From Candidatus Aenigmatarchaeota archaeon (GTDB taxonomy: Archaea > Aenigmatarchaeota > Aenigmatarchaeia > QMZP01), in the NCBI GenBank assembly GCA_016202725.1, contig JACQOD010000055.1, positions 1-29,089 of the forward strand: 29,089 nt of DNA. Direction: 5' to 3'. The position numbers and the translations under genes are program-made. How positions within the stretch are numbered: the stretch's first letter is position 1; each line of letters begins with the position of its first letter. The notes beneath the pieces are model-generated. The model saw nothing but the letters and a program-made list of their open reading frames with translations, had not been told where the DNA came from and ran no database searches. Positions 13,805-19,453 of the stretch are shown here, piece by piece.

Positions 13805-13922
13805 GCTGGGATATGGTATCCCCACCCATGGGCCGAACGGCAAGGCGCAGATTCCTTTGGAAGCGCAAGATTGCTAATCCTGTGGGCGCAAGCCCTTGAG
13901 AGTTCGAATCTCTCTCCCAGCG
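13805..13922 (+). tRNA. tRNA-Ser(GCT) with two putative non-canonical introns
   Basis: Acceptor GCTGGGA pairs with TCCCAGC, G73 follows, and the T arm is GAGAG-TTCGAAT-CTCTC. The 118-nt gene becomes an 82-nt class II tRNA after removing 18 nt at position 8/9 (about 13813-13830) and 18 nt inside the anticodon stem at 29/30 (13851-13868). Only then does the stem become CAGGA/TCCTG around loop TTGCTAA, with anticodon GCT at 13873-13875. The D stem is GCC/GGC and the variable arm GGGC-GCAA-GCCC. There is no canonical 37/38 intron. A TATA-like GAATAAAAG lies about 35 nt upstream. Confidence 0.85.
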
Positions 13923-14132
13923 CTTCCTTCACGGCTAGGCCTTGGTCCGCTACACACGGCATTCCGGCAAGAAATAGGCGCTGCCATGATCGAGCCCGAT
14001 GAGTCCGTGCTGTGCCAATCATTCGAAGGCCGGGCTGCTCTCTTCCGCTGCGCAGCCGGAAGCGCAAGCTCTACGCCGCCGTAGTATGAGCCTCCGCGAC
14101 CCCGTAGCGGGCTCTGCGCTGCGCAGTGGAAT
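13923..14132. other. Gene-free stretch, nothing recognised
   Basis: About 210 nt between tRNA-Ser(GCT) and the PIN gene. It contains a short inverted repeat CTTCCG/CGGAAG around CTGCGCAGC near 14043-14063 but no credible ORF or RNA gene. Confidence 0.4.
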
Positions 14133-14507
14133 TCATGCTTCCTCGAGGCGGATTCTCCGGATGCCGAGGCGGTCATAGACCGCGTCTGAAGAAATGAGCG
14201 TGTCATTGCATGCGCTCGCCGCATGGAGCGCATCGAAGACGTTCGCCTGTTTCTCCTTGATGAACGAGGCTGCGAGCAGGACCGTCCGGACGTCGATGCC
14301 GCGGATGTCCGCCAGTTCAGCGACGGCTGCGATGATCCGCTCCGGGTCGAGGCCGAAGCGGTCGCAGAGCAGCAGCAATTCAATGCAGGTGGCCATCCCC
14401 GTCCACAGGGATCCCTTGTACCGCTGGAGCAGGCGCTCTGCGCGGCGCTTGAGCCAGTCGGACTCCTTGATCAGCGCAAGGAAGAAGTCCGTGTCCGCGT
14501 ATGGCGT
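14133..14507 (-). CDS. PIN-domain toxin (VapC-like) with an apparent ACG start
   Basis: About 124 aa, the usual VapC length. Acidic residues of the PIN active site are visible: Asp in PYADTDFFLALI (about residues 5 and 7), Glu in ATCIELLLLCD (about 43), Asp in VFDALHAASACN (about 92) and Asp in LISSDAVYD (about 109). VapC toxins are ribonucleases. There is no ATG, GTG, TTG, CTG or ATT codon in frame between the homologous start and far upstream; the first plausible codon is ACG (14507-14505), four nt after AAGGAGG. Either ACG is used, or the start has mutated and the gene is silenced. It overlaps the AbrB-type antitoxin by 37 nt. Confidence 0.75.
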   Translation of the reverse strand, partial: TPYADTDFFLALIKESDWLKRRAERLLQRYKGSLWTGMATCIELLLLCDRFGLDPERIIAAVAELADIRGIDVRTVLLAASFIKEKQANVFDALHAASACNDTLISSDAVYDRLGIRRIRLEEA

Positions 14508-14740
14508 AGGACCTCCTTCCTTGCTTCCTTGCGGATCTCCTCGCGCAGCTTGGCCGCGGGGACATCGGGAAGCTTGCGTCCCTCCTCCCGCAGGTCGGCG
14601 AGGGGGTGGCGGGGCACGGGCACGAGCAGGACCCGGCCGGGTCCGGGAATGACGTAGTAGCTGTCCCCGTACCGGTCCCGAATGGGCCGCCGCAGGAGGA
14701 GGCGTCCCTTGGCATCGCATCTCACTGGGTGCATGCACAT
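14471..14740 (-). CDS. AbrB-type antitoxin (VapB-like)
   Basis: About 89 aa. The N-terminal SpoVT-AbrB fold is recognisable as VRCDAKGRLLLRRPIRDRYGDSYYV-type sequence (residues about 5-30, split here for length), then a Pro-rich strand (VLLVPVPRHPLADL) and a charged helix (KLREEIRKEARKE) that should bind and block the PIN partner downstream. The start is ATG at 14740 or 14734; a TATA box (14755-14763) favours either. The last 12 codons (LRHTRTRTSSLR) overlap the toxin in another frame and probably have no own function. It presumably represses its own operon, as VapB proteins do. Confidence 0.8.
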   Translation of the reverse strand: MCMHPVRCDAKGRLLLRRPIRDRYGDSYYVIPGPGRVLLVPVPRHPLADLREEGRKLPDVPAAKLREEIRKEARKEVLRHTRTRTSSLR

Positions 14741-14754
14741 ATCGTGGTGGGATT

Positions 14755-14763
14755 CTTTATAAG
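14755..14763 (-). promoter_or_regulatory. TATA box of the first toxin-antitoxin pair
   Basis: Minus-strand CTTATAAAG lies about 15-20 nt before the antitoxin ATG. Confidence 0.5.
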
Positions 14764-14847
14764 CTTTACCCACTTTCATTCCATCTTTCCCACGTTCGCT
14801 TCAGGGAGCACTTCGATCGGGGGCCGGAGCCAGGTTTTTAAAAGCAT

Positions 14848-14892
14848 GCAGCAAGCATTCCTCCCGGCTGTAGCCGGAGGATGCATTGCTGC
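14848..14892. repeat. 45-nt near-perfect inverted repeat
   Basis: GCAGCAAGCATTCCTCCCGG and the complementary right half (from AGCCGG to TTGCTGC) form a 20-bp stem with three single-base bulges and a tiny TGTA loop. A TATA-like TTTTTAAAAG (14835-14844) immediately precedes it. The rest of 14764-14960 shows no gene. It could be a small structured RNA, a terminator or a decayed mobile element. Confidence 0.55.
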
Positions 14893-14960
14893 CCTGTGGG
14901 AATTCCCCAACGCCAACGCCCTGCCAGCAGGAGCACTGGACGCTCAGCTGATAACCAACG

Positions 14961-15080
14961 AACCAATTGTACGTGTTTAACTGCACAACGCGTGCTATCG
15001 GTTTCCAAAAAGGAGGGAACAATGAAATCAGCAGCAATAGGACTTGTGGTGTGCAATGAGCTAAACACGTACAACCAATT
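14961..15080 (+). mobile_element. Miniature element, family 2 (copy 1), 8-bp target duplication
   Basis: The element is 14969-15072 (104 bp), with terminal inverted repeats GTACGTGTTTAACT and AGCTAAACACGTAC. It is flanked by exact AACCAATT duplications at 14961-14968 and 15073-15080. The interior carries TATCGGTTTCC and GGAGGGAACAATGA, conserved in all family-2 copies. The right duplication overlaps the TATA region of the DUF5654 gene. No coding capacity. Confidence 0.85.
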
Positions 15081-15104
15081 TAATCCCGGACACCCAGATT
15101 CGAT

Positions 15105-15467
15105 ATGCCCAGCGACGCCGAGATCCTGGAAGAATCCGCCCGGAAGGGGGACATCAAGTCCCTGGTCATCACCATGATCATGTCTGCCCTGGGCTTCCTG
15201 GTGGCCCTGCAATGGCGGGACGCGATCCAGGAGACCATCGACGCCTGGGTGCCCCAGGGGGAGGGGCTCTTCTGGACCTACGTCGCCGCGCTGCTGGTCA
15301 CCATCGGCGCCGCGGCGGCCGCGATCATCCTGGTCAGGCTGAAGCAGGCCAACCTCCTGCCCGAGGAGAAGCTTATCGGGCGCGCCCGCCGCATGCGGCA
15401 CCAGGAGGCCATGCGCCAGCGGGCGAAGCAGCTCGAGCAGGAAGCGAAAGAAGGCGCGCCAGCCTGA
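15105..15467 (+). CDS. DUF5654-like two-helix membrane protein
   Basis: A 120-aa protein. After a charged start (MPSDAEILEESARKGDIKS) come two hydrophobic segments, about residues 20-42 (LVITMIMSALGFLVALQW) and 57-80 (FWTYVAALLVTIGAAAAAII), separated by RDAIQETIDAWVPQGEG, then a long basic-acidic helix (residues 84-120). The FGFVAALAWxDAIQ-like signature and layout match DUF5654, small archaeal membrane proteins of unknown function. The likely TATA box, TTTAAT at 15078-15083, overlaps the target duplication of miniature element copy 1, so its upstream promoter context was changed by insertion. It ends two nt before the tRNA-Gly gene on the other strand. Confidence 0.75.
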   Translation: MPSDAEILEESARKGDIKSLVITMIMSALGFLVALQWRDAIQETIDAWVPQGEGLFWTYVAALLVTIGAAAAAIILVRLKQANLLPEEKLIGRARRMRHQEAMRQRAKQLEQEAKEGAPA

Positions 15468-15468
15468 A

Positions 15469-15554
15469 TGCGACCGCCGGGATTTGAACCCGGGTCACCG
15501 GCTTGGGAAGCCGAGATCCTGTCGTGCCCGAAGGAACCACTAGACTACGGTCGC
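15469..15554 (-). tRNA. tRNA-Gly(CCC) with a putative D-loop intron
   Basis: Acceptor GCGACCG pairs with CGGTCGC, A73 is at 15469, and the T arm is CCGGG-TTCAAAT-CCCGG. The anticodon arm is TCGGC-TTCCCAA-GCCGG with anticodon CCC. The D arm GTC-TAGTGG...GAT is normal only if about 15 nt (TTCGGGCACGAC plus neighbours) is removed; TCCT and AGGA bracket the insertion. The mature tRNA would be about 71 nt. An unspliced, enlarged D loop is the alternative. Confidence 0.88.
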
Positions 15555-15605
15555 GCTACCGTGCTCTTGGCAGGCCGGGTTAATAAACGAGCAGAAAAGG
15601 GTAAA

Positions 15606-15718
15606 GAAAAAAGGTGCGTGTGCAGCTCGTTGCACATCGCTGGCTCTCCGCTGATGTCATTGTTCCCTCTTTTGGAAACGATAGCATGCGTTGTGCAGCT
15701 ACACACGCACGAAAAAAG
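15606..15718 (-). mobile_element. Miniature element, family 2 (copy 2), 8-bp target duplication
   Basis: The element is 15614-15710 (97 bp), flanked by exact GAAAAAAG duplications at 15606-15613 and 15711-15718. Ends GTGCGTGTGCAGCT and AGCTACACACGCAC are inverted repeats that differ from other copies in the same way at both ends. The core reads GGGAACAATGA on the minus strand. On that strand the target is CTTTTTTC, the T tract just after the small Cys-Cys gene, so it landed in a terminator. Confidence 0.85.
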
Positions 15719-15725
15719 GAAGGCC

Positions 15726-15866
15726 TCAGTTGGCCCGCTGCTTCAGCTCCCTGATGCGCTCGGCGACGCCCTGGGATTCCTTGTCCAGCTCGTCCTTGTA
15801 CTCTTCGAGCATCTTGACCTTTTCTTCGCGCGTCAGGAACGACCGGGTCCCGCAACAACCGTCCAT
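15726..15866 (-). CDS. Small Cys-Cys helical protein, divergent from padR
   Basis: A 46-aa protein: MDGCCGTRSFLTREEKVKML followed by EEYKDELDKESQGVAERIRELKQ. A vicinal Cys pair near the N terminus precedes one or two amphipathic, highly charged helices that could form a coiled coil. Similar tiny proteins with a Cys-Cys motif, an FLTKEEK-like segment and a long helix are, to my memory, common beside PadR genes in archaea; their function is unknown. The start at 15866 follows GGTGAAGG. A TATA box (15918-15926) lies about 50 nt upstream, between two palindromes that probably bind PadR. A longer frame upstream runs through the promoter and is unlikely. Confidence 0.7.
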   Translation of the reverse strand: MDGCCGTRSFLTREEKVKMLEEYKDELDKESQGVAERIRELKQRAN

Positions 15867-15888
15867 GTCCTTCACCCCCTTGCCATCA

Positions 15889-15904
15889 TATCGGATGTAC
15901 GATA
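15889..15904. promoter_or_regulatory. Palindromic operator 1 (putative PadR site)
   Basis: TATCGGATGTACGATA with outer arms ATATCG/CGATAT, in the leader of the small Cys-Cys gene. It nearly matches operator 2, whose centre is 40 bp away, about four helical turns. Confidence 0.6.
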
Positions 15905-15917
15905 TATGGGGGCCGGG

Positions 15918-15926
15918 ATTTATATA
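15918..15926 (-). promoter_or_regulatory. TATA box of the small Cys-Cys gene
   Basis: Minus-strand TATATAAAT, located between the two palindromic operators, so a protein bound to both would block it. Confidence 0.55.
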
Positions 15927-15946
15927 CTTATCGGGCATCCGATAAG
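15927..15946. promoter_or_regulatory. Palindromic operator 2 (putative PadR site)
   Basis: Perfect 8-bp arms CTTATCGG and CCGATAAG with a GCAT spacer, just upstream of the padR TATA box (CTTTTTATT, 15957-15965). Confidence 0.65.
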
Positions 15947-15987
15947 AAGGCGCGGGCTTTTTATTCCCGGCCTCCCAAGAGGGAATC

Positions 15988-16287
15988 ATGGGGAGAAGGG
16001 ACGAATGCTGCGACATGCGGGGGATGCTCTCCTTCCTGATCCTCTTCCTCCTCTCCAAGAAGGCCATGCACGGCCAGGAGATCGCCGAGGAGCTGGAGCA
16101 GCGGAAGGGCATCCGGCCGAGCCCGGGGACCATTTACCCCGCCCTGAAGGCCCTGAAGGAAGCGGGCTTCATCCGCGAGCAGAAGCAGGGGAAAACCATC
16201 CTCTACCGCCTGACCCCGCAGGGTGAGCGGGCCCTCAAAGCCTCGAAGGAACGGTTCTGCAAGATGTTCGTCGGGGTCTACTCCTGA
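15988..16287 (+). CDS. PadR-family transcriptional regulator
   Basis: A 99-aa winged-helix repressor of the PadR type: MLSFLILFLLSKKAMHGQEI (helix 1-2), AEELEQRKGIRPSPGTIYPA (recognition helix SPGTIYPAL near residues 47-55), LKEAGFIREQ, then the wing KTILYRLTPQGERAL. It lacks the long C-terminal dimer helix of larger PadR proteins and ends SKERFCKMFVGVYS. Unusually the N terminus carries DECCDMRG, a Cys pair like the one in the divergently transcribed small protein, so a shared metal or thiol signal is possible. Two matching palindromes lie in the 121-bp intergenic region, consistent with control of both genes. Confidence 0.9.
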   Translation: MGRRDECCDMRGMLSFLILFLLSKKAMHGQEIAEELEQRKGIRPSPGTIYPALKALKEAGFIREQKQGKTILYRLTPQGERALKASKERFCKMFVGVYS

Positions 16288-16388
16288 GGAGTCGGGGGGT
16301 GTGCTGGCCGCGCCGAAGGGCCCGGTGCGCGCCCCACGGCGCGGGGGTGAGTGGCGGGGCGCATGCGCACGCCGCCTCCTGCGCCCCC

Positions 16389-17201
16389 CTACGGGATGTC
16401 CGTGGGGTCCCAGGAGGTGCGGAAGCCTTCGTCCCAGGCGCGCATCTCCCGGAGATCCTGCTCCCGCAAGGAGAAGTCGAACACGGCGGCGTTCTCCCGG
16501 ATGCGGTCCTCCCGGACCGACTTCGGGATGGCCACCAGCCTGTTCTCCAGGGCCCAGCGGACCAGGACCTGGGCAGGGGTCTTCCCCAGCCTGCTGGCGA
16601 GTGCGGCCAGCCGCGGGTCGCTGAACTTCCTCCCCTTGGTGAGGGGGGAGTAGGCCTCCACCTGGATCCCCTGCTTCCTGCAGAAGGCCCTGAGGTCCTC
16701 CTGCGCCAGGAAGGGGGAGAGCTCGACCTGGTTCACGGCGGGGGCCTGCCCACCTGCAGCCAGGAGCTGCTGCAGGTGGCGGATGGTGAAGTTGCTCACG
16801 CCGATAGAGCGGATCTTCCCCTCCCGCTGGAGGCGCTCCAGAATCTTCCAGGTGGCCAGCCGTTCCGGCACGGGCCAGTGGATGAGGAAGAGGTCGATGC
16901 AGTCCACGCCGAGCAGCCTCCGGCTGGTCTCAACGGCCTTCGCCGGGTCGTCGTGGTGGTCGTTGTGGATCTTGGTGGTGAGGAACACGTCCTCCCGGGG
17001 GATGCCGCTCTCCCGCAGGGCCTTGCCGACGTCCTGCTCGTTGCGGTAGTAGGCTGCGGTGTCGATGTGCCGGTAGCCTGCCGCCAGGGCCGCGCGCACC
17101 GCTGCCCGCGTGGCCGGACCCGGCGGGGCCTGGTAGGTGCCCAGGCCGAGCCAGGGCATGGTGATGCCGTCCCTGAGCCTGGCCGCGGAGCGGAGGTCCA
17201 T
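16389..17201 (-). CDS. Aldo/keto reductase
   Basis: NAD(P)H-dependent carbonyl reductase of the AKR superfamily, 270 aa, TIM-barrel. Seen: MPWLGLGTYQ near residue 15; the catalytic tetrad Asp and Tyr in HIDTAAYYRNE (about 45-55), Lys in FLTTKIHND (about 77), His in LFLIHWPVP (about 107); the cofactor-binding parts GVSNF (about 136) and VRWALENRLVAIPKSVREDRI (about 215-235, split here). It resembles the 2,5-diketo-D-gluconate reductase/prostaglandin F synthase-type group. Start 17201 is chosen because a TATA-like TTTTAC and the CTCCCAAGA motif lie just upstream; a 12-codon longer start would span them. It converges on padR. Substrate unknown. Confidence 0.92.
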   Translation of the reverse strand: MDLRSAARLRDGITMPWLGLGTYQAPPGPATRAAVRAALAAGYRHIDTAAYYRNEQDVGKALRESGIPREDVFLTTKIHNDHHDDPAKAVETSRRLLGVDCIDLFLIHWPVPERLATWKILERLQREGKIRSIGVSNFTIRHLQQLLAAGGQAPAVNQVELSPFLAQEDLRAFCRKQGIQVEAYSPLTKGRKFSDPRLAALASRLGKTPAQVLVRWALENRLVAIPKSVREDRIRENAAVFDFSLREQDLREMRAWDEGFRTSWDPTDIP

Positions 17202-17283
17202 GCCTGCTCTTGGGAGGCGGGAGTAAAAGCCTTTCACCCGGGTCGAAGCTGGCGCTTGTTCATCCCACAGGGCCTAACGTATT

Positions 17284-17403
17284 CGCAGGAGGCATGTGTG
17301 TAGCCCATTGCCCGCCGCAGGTTCTCTTGCTTCTGATTTCATTGTTCCCTCCGTGTTGGAAACCGATAGCATGCGTCTGGCAGCTAAACACGCACAAACC
17401 TCC
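17284..17403 (-). mobile_element. Miniature element, family 2 (copy 3), no duplication
   Basis: The element is 17292-17395 (104 bp), the same length as copy 1. On the minus strand it reads GTGCGTGTTTAGCTGCC at the left and shares TATCGGTTTCC and GGAGGGAACAATGAAATCA with the others; the right end CTACACACATGC is diverged. The 8-bp flanks (CGCAGGAG and AAACCTCC) do not match, so the duplication is lost or the copy was rearranged. Confidence 0.75.
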
Positions 17404-17411
17404 CACCACCC

Positions 17412-17846
17412 TCACCGGTCGTGGTGGCGGTCCTTGCTGCGGATGTGGGGTATGCGCGGGACGACCACCGCATAGGCCGTGGCGCCCAGGGCGATGAGGT
17501 ACCATTCGAAGCCGATGGCCATGCCGATGGCCGCGGAGAACCAGATGTTCGCCGCGGTGGTGAGGTTGCGGATCTCCCCGTCCCGCTGCTGGAGGATGAT
17601 TCCTGCTCCGAGGAAGCCGATGCCGCTCACGATCTGGGCGGCGATGCGCGCCGGGGAGAGGGGGTCGATGATCGTGGACAGCAGGGTGAAGAGGAACGAG
17701 CCCCCGATCACGAAGCAGTGGGTGGAGATCCCCGCGGCCTTGCCCCGGGTTTCCCGCTCCACGCCGATGGCGAAGCCCGCGATGACCGAGACCACCAGGC
17801 CCGCGAGGAACTGGACCTCGTACCCGGAGAGCAGGTTGACGGCCAT
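17412..17846 (-). CDS. MgtC/SapB-family membrane protein
   Basis: A 144-aa hydrophobic protein matching the MgtC/SapB membrane domain: VQFLAGLVVSVIAGFAIGVERETRGKAAGISTH-type start (residues about 10-42, with the conserved ER and GLRTH-like elements), SFLFTLLSTI, IVSGIGFLGAGIIL (the conserved GIGFLGAG, about 80-87), LTTAANIWFSAAIGMAIG (the TTAAxxWxxAAIGxxxG motif), and a final helix. Four membrane helices are predicted by eye. MgtC proteins bear on magnesium homeostasis and membrane potential in bacteria; archaeal roles are untested. There is no C-terminal ACT-like domain. ATG 17846 follows a TATA box at 17869-17877; an upstream extension is less likely. Confidence 0.88.
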   Translation of the reverse strand: MAVNLLSGYEVQFLAGLVVSVIAGFAIGVERETRGKAAGISTHCFVIGGSFLFTLLSTIIDPLSPARIAAQIVSGIGFLGAGIILQQRDGEIRNLTTAANIWFSAAIGMAIGFEWYLIALGATAYAVVVPRIPHIRSKDRHHDR

Positions 17847-17877
17847 TATTTTCTTGTGGGCGCGCGTCCTAATAAAG

Positions 17878-18207
17878 CGGGGGGTGTCGAGGTCCTGCTG
17901 CGGAGGATCCCTGTTGCCCTGCTGCACCGCCAGCGTGGGCGGGCAGCTCACCCATGCCCTGCCGGCCGCAGCGGGTCCCGCTTTGGGCAGGACCTAACGT
18001 CAGCGGCGAAAACAATCGTCACCACCCGAAACAACGCTCATCCCTCTCCTCTCGTCAAGCGCATTGGGCCGACCTTGCTCAGTAGGTCACCGCAAGACGT
18101 TGTGTCGATTATTTTGGCCCGGTACGTTAGCATGCATCGCCAAGAAGCCTCCTCACCAGCTACCCACGCACCCACCAGCAATTAAAATCCCCGCGCCCAG
18201 AAAGGGC
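17878..18207. other. Gene-free stretch with a partial repeat
   Basis: Between MgtC and SRPBCC. The only recognisable part is 18122-18171, whose minus strand shares about 35 nt (GGTGAGGAGGCTTCTTGGCG, then ATGCATGCT) with the element at 19454-19563 and ends in a family-2-like terminus GTGCGTGGGTAGCTG. The rest shows no ORF, tRNA or terminator that I can support. Confidence 0.45.
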
Positions 18208-18630
18208 ATGCAGACCAAGAACCTCACCCAGCAGGTGGAGATCCCCGCCGCGCCGCACGAGGTGTTCGAGATGCTGCTCGATCCCGAGCGGCACAGCCGC
18301 TTCACGGGCGCGCACGCCGCCATCTCCCGCCGCGTAGGCTCCCCCTTCACCGCCTACGATGGCTGGATCGAGGGCGTCCAGATGGAGGTGGTCAAGGACC
18401 GGCTGATCGTCCAGAAGTGGCGGGGCAAGGACTGGCCGAAAGGGCACTATTCCATCGCCACGTTCACCCTCGCTCCCTCGGGGGCGGGGACGAGGATCAC
18501 CCTCACCCAGAGGGGCATCCCCGCCGGCCTCTTCGAGGGCATCAGCGCCGGCTGGCATGAGCACTACTGGGACAAGATGCAGAAGTCCCTGGACATCGAC
18601 CGCAGGCTCTGGGGAGCGCGCTCCCGCTAG
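18208..18630 (+). CDS. SRPBCC/AHSA1-family protein
   Basis: A 140-aa START-like helix-grip protein of the AHSA1/SRPBCC type: QQVEIPAAPHEVFEMLLDPE (about residues 7-26), FTGAHAAISRRVGSPFTAYDGWIEG, IVQKWRGKDWPKGHYSIATF, GAGTRITLTQRGIP and a C-terminal helix GWHEHYWDKMQKSL. These are the standard family signatures. Members bind hydrophobic ligands or, as Aha1-like domains, act on Hsp90, but most small prokaryotic ones are uncharacterised. ATG 18208 follows a TATA box at 18181-18189. It converges on the VOC gene with 33 nt between stops. Confidence 0.9.
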   Translation: MQTKNLTQQVEIPAAPHEVFEMLLDPERHSRFTGAHAAISRRVGSPFTAYDGWIEGVQMEVVKDRLIVQKWRGKDWPKGHYSIATFTLAPSGAGTRITLTQRGIPAGLFEGISAGWHEHYWDKMQKSLDIDRRLWGARSR

Positions 18631-18631
18631 C

Positions 18632-18660
18632 GGGAAAGAAAATGAAAAGGGAAAAAGGAA
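18632..18660 (-). terminator. Pyrimidine-rich terminator of the VOC gene
   Basis: On the minus strand TTCCTTTTTCCCTTTTCATT and more T-rich sequence follow the VOC stop, a typical archaeal U-rich terminator. Confidence 0.5.
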
Positions 18661-18663
18661 TCC

Positions 18664-19056
18664 CTATTGCTTCTTGGGGATGGTTTCCCAGATCCCGATG
18701 ACGTTGCCCTCGGAGTCCGTGACGCGGGCGTAGTACCCCATATCCATCACGGTCATCTTGGGCATGACGATCCTGCCGCCGGCCTTCTGGACCTTCTTGA
18801 GGGTCGAGTCCAGGGACGGGACGTTGATGACGACCACCGGGCTCTCGCCGGGAGCCTGCCGGGGCATGATGCCGCCGTTGATCGCTCCGGCCTCCTTGGG
18901 CATGCGGGTCTTCTTGTCCACCTCAACGGTGGAGACCATCCAGTAAGGCATGGCCCCGGGGGCCTTCTCGATCTTCCACCCGAACAGGTCCTGGTAGAAC
19001 TTGCGGGCGCGGTCAGGCTTGTCGGCAGGGATCTCGAAATGCACAACCTTGTCCAT
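18664..19056 (-). CDS. VOC-family (glyoxalase fold) protein
   Basis: A 130-aa protein with two betaalphabetabetabeta modules of the vicinal-oxygen-chelate fold: VVHFEIPADKPDRARKFYQDLFGWKI (about residues 4-29, split) and INVPSLDSTLKKVQKAGGRIVMPK (about 77-100), ending TDSEGNVIGIWE. Likely metal-binding positions are His 6, Glu in the loop near 54 and Glu in GIWE. It resembles the COG3324-type 'predicted enzyme related to lactoylglutathione lyase', whose substrates are unknown. A TATA box (19089-19096) sits about 33 nt upstream of the ATG. Confidence 0.9.
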   Translation of the reverse strand: MDKVVHFEIPADKPDRARKFYQDLFGWKIEKAPGAMPYWMVSTVEVDKKTRMPKEAGAINGGIMPRQAPGESPVVVINVPSLDSTLKKVQKAGGRIVMPKMTVMDMGYYARVTDSEGNVIGIWETIPKKQ

Positions 19057-19256
19057 AGTACCTCCCTGCTATCCGAGGGGAGAACGGGCATAAATACCTT
19101 CCGGCAGGACCACGCCGCCAGGGCCGGTAGCTCATCTCCATGAAGCGTGTTCTCCTTCAGCGCCGTTTGCGACGTCGTGGGTGCAATGCGATTCCGTGAA
19201 TGACCGTGTCCGCGAGCCCCCTACGGGGCCTGCAGGCACTATTGGCGCCCCGCAAT

Positions 19257-19376
19257 GATAGGCGGTACGTGTTTAGCTGCCAAACGCATGCTATCGGTTT
19301 CCAACAAGGAGGGAACAATGAGATCACATGCAAGAGAACCTGCGGTGTTCGATGAGCTAAACACATACGATAGGCG
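19257..19376 (+). mobile_element. Miniature element, family 2 (copy 4), 8-bp target duplication
   Basis: The element is 19265-19368 (104 bp), with ends GTACGTGTTTAGCT and AGCTAAACACATAC. Exact GATAGGCG duplications lie at 19257-19264 and 19369-19376. The core shares GCATGCTATCGGTTTCCAAC and GGAGGGAACAATGA with the other copies. Confidence 0.85.
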
Positions 19377-19453
19377 CATTGGCGAAGACGGGCATGGCTG
19401 CCGCGAAGGATCTGCGCCATTCATTCCCCAAGCTCTTGGCAGGCGAAGAGGGC

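Noticed and set aside
14606..14980. Plus-strand ORF across the antitoxin promoter region
   Set aside because: Antisense to the AbrB gene and runs through the hairpin and element end; no conserved features.
18086..18110. GGTCACCGCAAGACGTTGTG resembling the left end of family 1 elements
   Set aside because: Similarity stops after about 15 nt and no matching right end or flanking duplication was found.
14961..19376. CRISPR array from the repeated family-2 sequences
   Set aside because: Copies are about 100 bp, kilobases apart, in both orientations and with target duplications, which fits mobile elements rather than an array.
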